The translations under genes were made by a program, and so were the position numbers. Positions 34,523-41,309 of a stretch of 64,000 bases of DNA are shown one piece after another. The stretch comes from Pseudomonadota bacterium (GTDB taxonomy: Bacteria > Pseudomonadota > Gammaproteobacteria > Steroidobacterales > JBCBZW01): positions 62,001 through 126,000 of the forward strand of contig JBCCWS010000003.1 in NCBI GenBank assembly GCA_039193195.1. Direction: 5' to 3'. The notes below the pieces were generated by a model. That model was not told the origin of the DNA. It saw only the letters and a list, made by a program, of their open reading frames with translations, and did not search any database. The first letter of the stretch is position 1. Each line of letters starts with the position of its first letter.

Positions 34523-35629
34523 CTAGGCGCTGTACACAGCCAGCGGCTCGCCGAGCACCTCGCGTCGCGGTTCGACGCCAAGCCCCGGGGCTCGCGAGGC
34601 CTGAATACGACCGTCTACGCGCGTCGGCGCACCACTGGCATGACTCACCGTGACGTAGCTATTGAAGTCTGTGGCTGAGAAGCGCAACGGCTCCGGCGTG
34701 GAGTGGGCGAGATGGGCGATCGCCGCGGTAATGATGTCACCGCCCCAGCTGTCCTCCAGGGTCATCGGCACGTTTAGGGAGACGCACAGATCGCGGATTT
34801 GCCGCGCCTTGCTCAGGCCGCCCACCTTGGAGATCTTCAAGTTGATCGCGTCCATGGCGCCGTCGTGATGACCGCGCATAAACGCCCCGAGATCGGTGAT
34901 GTTCTCATCCAAAATGAAGGGAAGCGCTGTTTTGCGCCGCACCGTGAGGCAGTGCTCGTAGCTTCGGCAGGGCTGCTCGATGTACACATCGCGATCACGC
35001 ACCGCATGCACCACGCGCAAGGCATCGTCTACGCGCCAGCCTGTGTTGGCATCGGCGACTAGTAGCTCACCCTCGCAAAGCACATCGGCGGCTGCGTGGA
35101 TACGCGCGATATCCGTCGACGGTTCGCCGCCCACTTTCAGCTGAAACTTCGTGTACCCCGCGGCGCGATGCTCGGCGACGTTCTGCGCCATCTCCTCCAC
35201 GGAGCGTTGACTAATCGCTCGATAGAGCACGACGTGTTCGCCATGGCGCCCTCCCAGCAAGTCACAGACGGGCCTTTCGCAGACCTTGCCGAACAGGTCC
35301 CAGCAGGCCATGTCGATGGCGGACTTGACGTAGGGATGTCCGAGCAGGGCGCGGTCCATAAGGCGATTAATCGGCCCGAGGGCGGTAGGGTCCTGCCCCA
35401 GCAAGCTCGGCGCGAGCTCACCGATGCCTGCGCGAGCACCTGGCCCGAATGCCGGCAGGTAAAAGGGACCGAGGGGGCAGACTTCGCCGATGCCGTAGCG
35501 ACCGTCGTCGCCGATCATCTCTACGACCGTACTGTCGAACACCTCGACGAACTTGCCTTCAGACCAGCTGTAGCGGCCCTCCACCAGCGGAAGATCAACC
35601 TGATAGACGCGAATCTCAGCTAACTTCAA
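34523..35629 (-). CDS. Enolase-superfamily (MR/MLE) enzyme, probable cis-3-hydroxyproline dehydratase
   Basis: 368 residues from TTG 35629 (AGGA upstream). An N-terminal capping domain leads into a TIM barrel with the superfamily landmarks: KFQLKVGG (the KxK acid/base strand), metal ligands in VADANTGW, IEQPC and LDENI, then INLKISKVGGLSKARQIRDLC and MTLEDSWGGDIITAAIAHLA. Such barrels abstract the alpha-proton of carboxylates bound to Mg2+. The immediate downstream OCD-family gene and the DSWGGD segment fit the cis-3-hydroxy-L-proline dehydratase / proline-betaine epimerase branch. A racemase or lactonizing enzyme cannot be excluded. The two genes form a compact operon downstream of the heme-protein operon. 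Confidence 0.82.
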   Translation of the reverse strand: MKLAEIRVYQVDLPLVEGRYSWSEGKFVEVFDSTVVEMIGDDGRYGIGEVCPLGPFYLPAFGPGARAGIGELAPSLLGQDPTALGPINRLMDRALLGHPYVKSAIDMACWDLFGKVCERPVCDLLGGRHGEHVVLYRAISQRSVEEMAQNVAEHRAAGYTKFQLKVGGEPSTDIARIHAAADVLCEGELLVADANTGWRVDDALRVVHAVRDRDVYIEQPCRSYEHCLTVRRKTALPFILDENITDLGAFMRGHHDGAMDAINLKISKVGGLSKARQIRDLCVSLNVPMTLEDSWGGDIITAAIAHLAHSTPEPLRFSATDFNSYVTVSHASGAPTRVDGRIQASRAPGLGVEPRREVLGEPLAVYSA

Positions 35630-35729
35630 GGCACAGTCCTACCGCTTTCAGGCGAACCCATTGGGGCTTTGAGAGCGACTATAGCGCCCGCCTCGAGCAG
35701 GGAGCAAAGATCGCCAAGGTGCGAGATGT

Positions 35730-37007
35730 TCACGTGCCCGAGGCGACACCGCTGGCGAGCTCCTCACCGCTCAGGGCCCTGAGAAACGCGATCAAAGCGG
35801 CCAACTCCTCGGCGCTCAGGCGCAGGGGATCGAGTTCCTGGTGCCCGAGCACCTGAGTGGGTGCTGCCACGTAGTGGGCGAGCACCGTCGGCAGGTCGGC
35901 AAAGCGCCCGTCGTGCATGTAGGGCGCCGTGCGCGCCACGTTGCGCAGCGTGGGAACGCGAAAGGCGCCGAGCAGCTCCGCACCGCGCTGCTTCATGAAG
36001 CGCAGTTCGGCACAGGCCTCGGCCGGTGCATCACTGTGCGGTCCAAGACAGTTAAAGGGATCTTCCTGCACTTCGCGCACCGCCGCCGCCCGGCCGAGGT
36101 CCGCTGTGGTAGCGGTGGCCGTTTGGGCGACAAGGCCTATGTTGTGGAAACCACCATTGCTGAGCATCGGACCGTTGTGACACTGGGTGCACTGGGCCCG
36201 CTCACCGATAAATAGCCTTAGGCCCAATCGCTCCTGATCGTCGAGGTACTCACCCCCGGTCTCATCCCCCGCCAACACGGCGTCGACGTATCGATCGAAG
36301 CGCGATGGCGCGGGTGACAGGGTGCGCTCGTAGGCGGCGATTGCCTTTCCTACGCGCGCGAAGGCAGCATCGACCTGCTCCCGGTCGGCCGGTGCCATAC
36401 GTCGCCAGGCCGCGAGCGCAGGCGCATCACCGCGCGGAGTGGCGTGGCGGGGATAGCGCTGCATATCGGATACATCGAGGGGCGCCTCGTCGAACAGGCG
36501 ACGCCAAGCATCCCGATAGGTGGTGTCTTGCGCCACCAGCGCGAGCACGGCCACGCGGCCCAGCCCCTGCTCGTCGGGGTGTTCGATCGGCGTGAGCGCC
36601 TGGGACCATAGGCTGTCGCGACGCCCGTCCCAGTAAAGCCAACGCTGATACGCACCGCCCAGCACGGTGGGCGCGTTGCGGGCAGTTGAGCTCAAGCCTT
36701 GCGAGCGTGCCGTGCTATCGGCGAAGGCACGGGTCGGCCGGTGGCAGGTAGCACACGAGACCTCACCGTTTGCGCTCAGGCGCGTGTCGAAGAACAAGAT
36801 CTCCCCGAGGGCCGCCGCGGCGGGGGAATCAGCGAGGGCGTTGGACGGACTCGGAGGAACAGGCAGGCTGGGGCTCGGCAAGATGCTGAGGCTGCGCAGG
36901 AGCCAACGCTCCGCATCACTCCAGGGCGCTTGCGTCGCGCTTGCAGGGACCCCGCAGGCGAGCAGCACTAGCAACCCTAGCGCCGAGAAGGCAGCCCGCG
37001 CACTCAC
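35730..37007 (-). CDS. MauG/cytochrome c peroxidase family diheme protein
   Basis: 425 residues from GTG 37007; the frame is open to 37088, but the signal peptide begins RAAFSALGLLVLLACGVPASA. Two c-heme sites are seen: CATCH in SCATCHRPTRAFADS (~85) and CTQCH in CTQCHNGPMLSNGGFHNIG (~270). Family blocks include LGEILFFDTRLSANGEVSC, RNAPTVLGGAYQRWLYWDGRRDSLW, DDQERLGLRLF and FRVPTLRNVARTAPYMHDGRFADL. Enzymes of this group either reduce H2O2 or, like MauG and MbnH, oxidise tryptophans in a partner protein. It is the last gene of a seven-gene operon, 5 bp after the YtkA-like lipoprotein gene, its best candidate partner. Periplasmic. Confidence 0.92.
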   Translation of the reverse strand: MSARAAFSALGLLVLLACGVPASATQAPWSDAERWLLRSLSILPSPSLPVPPSPSNALADSPAAAALGEILFFDTRLSANGEVSCATCHRPTRAFADSTARSQGLSSTARNAPTVLGGAYQRWLYWDGRRDSLWSQALTPIEHPDEQGLGRVAVLALVAQDTTYRDAWRRLFDEAPLDVSDMQRYPRHATPRGDAPALAAWRRMAPADREQVDAAFARVGKAIAAYERTLSPAPSRFDRYVDAVLAGDETGGEYLDDQERLGLRLFIGERAQCTQCHNGPMLSNGGFHNIGLVAQTATATTADLGRAAAVREVQEDPFNCLGPHSDAPAEACAELRFMKQRGAELLGAFRVPTLRNVARTAPYMHDGRFADLPTVLAHYVAAPTQVLGHQELDPLRLSAEELAALIAFLRALSGEELASGVASGT

Positions 37008-37012
37008 ACGGC

Positions 37013-37636
37013 TCAAGGGACCACGGCGATATCGAAGGTCACCGTGTCGGCGACGTCCCCTGACTGCACCGACAGCACCAGCTGCCACCAGCCCTTCATG
37101 CCGAAGCGCAGCCCCTCTAGCGGGTAGCGCCCGGGAGCCGACGCTTCACCGATCGCCGGTGAGGTGGGGAAGCCATGATCGTGCAGGGGCATACCGCCAA
37201 CGAAGTCGAGCTGCGCATTCGCCACGGGCAGGCCGCCGGGATCGTCCACGGCGATCGTGTAAGTGAGCAGTCGATTGATCTTCGCCCCCCCCGCGGGCGC
37301 CTCTAGGCTGATGCGAAAATGCCCGCCGTCGCTGAGCTTGCTCGCCACCGGCACCAGGCTCTCGGGTATGCCGTGATCGTCCAGGCTCATGCGCCCCGCC
37401 GCCACTTCCGCGCGAAGGGCGCGCCAGGACGAGGGCGTGGACTGAGCTGAGGCGACGCTCGCCCCTTCGAGCATCGCACGAACCTCGGCATCGCCATCGC
37501 TCCCCGTGTGCTTGTGGTGCGCGTGCTCATCCGCCATGGCCTGCTCGGACTCGCTCGGCGACGGCGCACAGGCCCCTAGCAACAGCAGAGCCGCCAGGCC
37601 GAGGGCCAGCAGGCTCAGCGGGATTGTGGACGCCAT
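37013..37636 (-). CDS. YtkA/FixH-like lipoprotein, His-rich
   Basis: 207 residues from ATG 37636, which starts 2 bp after the upstream gene's stop. The signal MASTIPLSLLALGLAALLLLGAC ends in a lipobox Cys. A histidine cluster (DEHAHHKHTG) follows, suggesting metal binding. The C-terminal ~110 residues form a YtkA-like beta-sandwich: FRISLEAPAGGAKINRLLTYTIAV, ANAQLDFVGGMPLHDHGFPTSP, YPLEGLRFGMKGWWQLVLSV. The W183-W184 pair and the HDH segment are notable. YtkA/FixH-like domains are often tied to copper or heme-copper assembly. Adjacent to a MauG-like enzyme on the same transcript. Confidence 0.82.
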   Translation of the reverse strand: MASTIPLSLLALGLAALLLLGACAPSPSESEQAMADEHAHHKHTGSDGDAEVRAMLEGASVASAQSTPSSWRALRAEVAAGRMSLDDHGIPESLVPVASKLSDGGHFRISLEAPAGGAKINRLLTYTIAVDDPGGLPVANAQLDFVGGMPLHDHGFPTSPAIGEASAPGRYPLEGLRFGMKGWWQLVLSVQSGDVADTVTFDIAVVP

Positions 37637-37638
37637 GC

Positions 37639-38703
37639 TCACCGCCCTCCCAGCCAAGCCATGCTCATCCATACTCCTTCATCGCGCACGACCGTTGGCG
37701 AATCACCTGATAGGTTCGTCAGGTATATTCCGTTGGTGGTGGCGTAGGCGAAGGGTCCGTCGCTCCCGGCGAAGGCACCGTAGCTCATAATCTGCTCCTG
37801 CTGCGTAAGGCGCTCGGGCTCGCCTCCGGCAGTCGCCACGCGCCACCAGTCCGATGCCACATCGTGATCGTTATGCGCCTGCGCAGCGTTGATTGGTATC
37901 AGCGACAGCAAGCGTGAAGACAGGCTCCTCCTCTGGCCGGCGGGAATCCGCGTGTCCTGTTCCGCCACCGCGAACACCAAGTGTCGCCCGTCCGGTGTAA
38001 AGGCCGGCGCGTCCACGTCGAAGAACTTACCAACGCGCACGAGCATCTCGAGCTTGCTCCCGTCGGCGTTCGCTAAGAACAATCCACGTTGCTGAGAGAG
38101 CGGCTGCACTCCGACGAAGGCGATCTTGCGCCCGTCCGGAGACACCGTGGGCCAGATACCGTTGGCGATGATGTCCTGTACCTCGCCCGTACGAAGATCC
38201 AAACGGCGTAGGGTGACGTCGGAGTAGGCGTTGATCGCATCGTCCGAGGCAGCCACGCGCACGTGGTAGCAGTAGCGTCCGTCGGGAGACAGGGCAGGCT
38301 CCAGCAGGTACTCGCCCGCCGTGTCGCCGCCGATCAGGCGCTCGGCGTTGCCTTCGGGCGCCGTCAGATCCATCCGGTACAGGGCGCTGCGGTCGAACAG
38401 GCGCGCGTTGCCCTGAGGCGGCGGGACGAAGCTGTAAACCAAAAAGGACTCGTCACGGGCCACGGCAAGCTGGCGAATCTCACTGCCCGCAGGAGCCCGA
38501 TAGAGCCAGCGCTCGGCATCGTCCGCGCCATCTGCCGCAAGCGACACGATGCCATGCTCCGGCGCGGCCGCGAGGGAGATACTCAGCAAGCGTGCACTGG
38601 CGAGGTTACGCGGCGGCGGGGCCTCTGAGCACCCAACTAGCGCCATGGCGGCGACCAGCGCGCTGCAGAAGTGTCCTGCGCGGGAGGGAAGTGTGGTCAT
38701 CAT
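37639..38703 (-). CDS. TolB/PD40-like beta-propeller lipoprotein
   Basis: 354 residues. The N-terminus MTTLPSRAGHFCSALVAAMALVGC is a lipoprotein signal. The body carries PD40/WD40-like propeller blades: LLEPALSPDGRYCYHVRV, GIWPTVSPDGRKIAFVGV, LFLANADGSKLEMLVRVG and APAFTPDGRHLVFAVAEQ. There is no catalytic motif, so it is probably a binding or scaffold protein at the outer-membrane inner leaflet or in the periplasm. It is fifth in the seven-gene operon, 27 bp after the oxygenase gene, and its stop precedes the next ATG by 2 bp. The two adjacent Met codons leave the start uncertain by one residue. Confidence 0.85.
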   Translation of the reverse strand: MMTTLPSRAGHFCSALVAAMALVGCSEAPPPRNLASARLLSISLAAAPEHGIVSLAADGADDAERWLYRAPAGSEIRQLAVARDESFLVYSFVPPPQGNARLFDRSALYRMDLTAPEGNAERLIGGDTAGEYLLEPALSPDGRYCYHVRVAASDDAINAYSDVTLRRLDLRTGEVQDIIANGIWPTVSPDGRKIAFVGVQPLSQQRGLFLANADGSKLEMLVRVGKFFDVDAPAFTPDGRHLVFAVAEQDTRIPAGQRRSLSSRLLSLIPINAAQAHNDHDVASDWWRVATAGGEPERLTQQEQIMSYGAFAGSDGPFAYATTNGIYLTNLSGDSPTVVRDEGVWMSMAWLGGR

Positions 38704-38730
38704 GGGCCGGCATTGTAGTCGCTCGAACGA

Positions 38731-39693
38731 TCACCTGCCCTGGGTGTCGACGACCTCGGCGAGAGAGGTGCCCTGGCGATCGCGAAACCACCCGAGGTAG
38801 GGAGGCCGGGATGCCGTATCGACGTTCTGCGGCCCGGCTGGGAGTTGCCCGTCCCGCAGGCACACGGTTCTGGTTTCCACGCTGAAGCGCGTGACGCCGC
38901 TGTGGTTGGGCAAAGAGACGTGCAGCTGGGCGCCGGAGAAGAGGGCGAGATGGCCGACAGGCAGTTCAAGCGGTGTCGCCTCCCCTGCCGGCGGCGGCCA
39001 CTTCGCGCGCGGTGCGGACGGATATGCTAACGGTCGGCCTTCGCCGGCCGCCTTACGATGCGCTCGGTAGTCCTCGAAGGACCAAGTATCGGACTCGTTC
39101 TCGATCGCTTGCTGCCAGTGCTGTAGATACAGGCCCAGGGTGTTCAAGCGCGAGACGGGCGACACCGGCGCCCACCAGTTCTCCTGACACATGACCCGCG
39201 ATCCCCAGGTGTCGCGGTGTGGGTGCAGGGGAGGAAATGCACCATGGCCGCTCGCCTGCGGCGGCAGGACACGCAGGAACAGCTGATCGCGAAAAGTGGC
39301 GCCTGCCATCTCCATCTCGCTTACGCTTTGCCAAAACGCATCACGCACCGTTGCATCACTGGCGAAGCGCTGCTGAAGCGCGCGCCCGCGCTCCAAGAAC
39401 ACTGGGGGTGGCAGGCAGTGGGCGATGGCCGCTGGTCCCTCCAGCCCGAGGGCGTCCTCGACCAGCTCCGCAGCACGGCGCAGAAGGCCGGCAAAGGCGG
39501 CGGGTGGGCTTTCGAGCACCAGCACTTGGCCTGCCTCGAGGGCGCGCACTCGCTGCGCGGGTGCGGGCAGCGTGCTGATGCGTTGAATCGTCGCCGCCCC
39601 GGGCGCGACGACGGCGCCGCGACGAGAGTCGTCGCAGCGCACTGCAGAAGACGCCGTCAGCGGCGCCCGGGTGGCGAGGAGTCGTTCAGCCAA
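38731..39693 (-). CDS. 2-oxoglutarate/Fe(II)-dependent oxygenase-like protein (phytanoyl-CoA-type)
   Basis: 320 residues from TTG 39693. The Fe(II) triad reads H159-R-D161 (HPHRDTWGS) and H258 (GAQLHVSLPN). R269-F-S271, eleven residues after the distal His, is the classical RxS 2-oxoglutarate clamp. The order and spacing match double-stranded beta-helix oxygenases. It shows no signal peptide, unlike all other products of the operon, so it may act in the cytoplasm, perhaps on an operon product before export. Its start overlaps the preceding gene by 8 bp, implying translational coupling. The TTG start lacks a clear ribosome site, which coupling would explain. Substrate unknown. Confidence 0.78.
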   Translation of the reverse strand: MAERLLATRAPLTASSAVRCDDSRRGAVVAPGAATIQRISTLPAPAQRVRALEAGQVLVLESPPAAFAGLLRRAAELVEDALGLEGPAAIAHCLPPPVFLERGRALQQRFASDATVRDAFWQSVSEMEMAGATFRDQLFLRVLPPQASGHGAFPPLHPHRDTWGSRVMCQENWWAPVSPVSRLNTLGLYLQHWQQAIENESDTWSFEDYRAHRKAAGEGRPLAYPSAPRAKWPPPAGEATPLELPVGHLALFSGAQLHVSLPNHSGVTRFSVETRTVCLRDGQLPAGPQNVDTASRPPYLGWFRDRQGTSLAEVVDTQGR

Positions 39694-41278
39694 GCGAACC
39701 GTTCACTATCGGGTCGAAGGCCGTAAGGCTATCGCGAAGGGCCACACTGCCCAAGCCGTGCGCGGGTAAGATCTCCGCGAAGCGGTTCTGCTCCCCGTGC
39801 AAGGCCAAGTAGTTGAGTATTACGGTCTGCACCAGCAGGTTGACGTTGTTGGCGGCCGGCGTACTCGAGGACTCCACCGACCCGTCGGGACGGAAGTGGC
39901 CGATTTGGATGTGTCGCTCGGGCCCGAGCGAGTCGCCGGTGAACGGCGTTGGCCTTCCGTTCGGGTCGTAGACCAGGAAGAAGGAAGCGGCCGTGGACTG
40001 ATTGTCCGACTGCCACTCGAACTTGCCACGGCCCTCCTCCGTGTTGTCGATGTTGCTGTTGGCCGAGACCGAGCCATCGCTGAACACGTACAGCATGACG
40101 GGCACGCCAACGCGCGCAGCGTACTCGAGGGTTGCTCCCATGCAGCGGCCCGCCTCGAGGTCGCGTTCTTCGCCCCGGGCTCGGCGACCGCCGTGGTAGT
40201 CGTAACCGCCCATCTCTACCGTGCCGGCGCCAGCGAAGCCGTTGATCACGAGCTTCATCACCGATGCGGTCTTGCGGATATCGTTGTCGCCCAGCTCTTC
40301 GGCGGTGAAAATCCCGGCCTCACCGACGATGTCCGGGTCGATCTCCGGATCGAGAGCGGCCGGGTTACCGAATCTGTCCGCTAGATCTGCCGACTTCACG
40401 TACCCACATCTGACGAGGTCCTTAACGATGTCGTCGGAGGTGATCCGCGTGTCCACTTGCCCCAGCTTCATGTCACTGATGCGCTGGATAGACTCCATTA
40501 CCGCCACGGCGTCGGACTGATCGAGCAGCCCCACGAGCTTGCCCGTGTCCACCAATCCGGTGACGTCGCTTGGGCGATCCACCTTGGTAGGACGCACGCT
40601 GGGATCCATCAGCTCCATTGGCGCCACCGATCGGCCGCCCGAATCGCTGTTGCGCGAACCTATCAGGGTGAGCAGCTCGCCGTCGGCACCGGCCCGGTAG
40701 ATGCCGTACATGGGGTTGTGGGGGTTGTTGCCCGTGTCGTTCTCCGAGCGTGCCGGGATCACCGCGCCGTGCACGTTGGCGAGGGTGGCGGGCGAGGCCT
40801 TCTCTTGAATACCGCGCAGGAAGGCGCTGTCGGAGTGGAAGGCGATACCCATATCCGTGTTAATGAAATCGTTTGTTCCCGTGGCTGGGTTGGTCACGGG
40901 CGGAATCATGTCCCCCGGTAATCCCAAGCGCGCGTAGCCCTCGGTGGTCAGGAAGTCGTACTGGCCGCCAGGGCCTCCAACCAACACGTTGGAGGCCGCC
41001 ACGTTGCAGCCACCGGCCAGGTCGAAGCACATGAAGGGGATGCGCCCCGCCCCTTGAACGGCGATACCGCAGCTCTGACGCAGGGTCTCCAGATCATCCG
41101 AGAGGGCAGCGCGAGCGAGCTTGGGGCTGCCGAACAGGCCGAACAAGGTAGAGCCGAAGGCCACGCCGAGACCGTTCAATAGGCCGGCGGAGATGAACTC
41201 GCGGCGAGTGACTGGGCGTGGATGATCCGGGTGCAACAACGGCTGTCTGGTGTCTGCGAAGTTGATCTTGCGTGACAT
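39686..41278 (-). CDS. Tat-exported DUF1501-like protein
   Basis: 530 residues; ATG 41278 has GAGGAA at 8 nt. A twin-arginine signal is clear: PVTRREFISAGLLNGLGVAFGS. The mature part contains FMCFDLAGGCNVAASNVLVGGPGGQ, GIAFHSDSAFLRGIQEKA, VHGAVIPARSENDTGNNPHNPMYGI, VEMGGYDYHGG and LYVFSDGSVSAN. This is the layout of DUF1501-type proteins (alkaline-phosphatase/sulfatase-like fold; H-x-G and D-W-E equivalents), often mislabelled as a GspF-type secretion protein. Tat export implies folding or cofactor loading in the cytoplasm. In planctomycetes, DUF1501 proteins pair with cytochrome-LamG proteins; here the upstream neighbour is also a cytochrome-LamG lipoprotein. Confidence 0.75.
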   Translation of the reverse strand: MSRKINFADTRQPLLHPDHPRPVTRREFISAGLLNGLGVAFGSTLFGLFGSPKLARAALSDDLETLRQSCGIAVQGAGRIPFMCFDLAGGCNVAASNVLVGGPGGQYDFLTTEGYARLGLPGDMIPPVTNPATGTNDFINTDMGIAFHSDSAFLRGIQEKASPATLANVHGAVIPARSENDTGNNPHNPMYGIYRAGADGELLTLIGSRNSDSGGRSVAPMELMDPSVRPTKVDRPSDVTGLVDTGKLVGLLDQSDAVAVMESIQRISDMKLGQVDTRITSDDIVKDLVRCGYVKSADLADRFGNPAALDPEIDPDIVGEAGIFTAEELGDNDIRKTASVMKLVINGFAGAGTVEMGGYDYHGGRRARGEERDLEAGRCMGATLEYAARVGVPVMLYVFSDGSVSANSNIDNTEEGRGKFEWQSDNQSTAASFFLVYDPNGRPTPFTGDSLGPERHIQIGHFRPDGSVESSSTPAANNVNLLVQTVILNYLALHGEQNRFAEILPAHGLGSVALRDSLTAFDPIVNGSLG

Positions 41279-41309
41279 GTCAGGATTCCTCGTAGTCTTT
41301 TATTGTCGC

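Noticed and set aside
39686-41278. Annotation as type II secretion protein GspF
   Set aside because: No GspF transmembrane pattern; a Tat signal and a DUF1501-like globular domain are seen instead.
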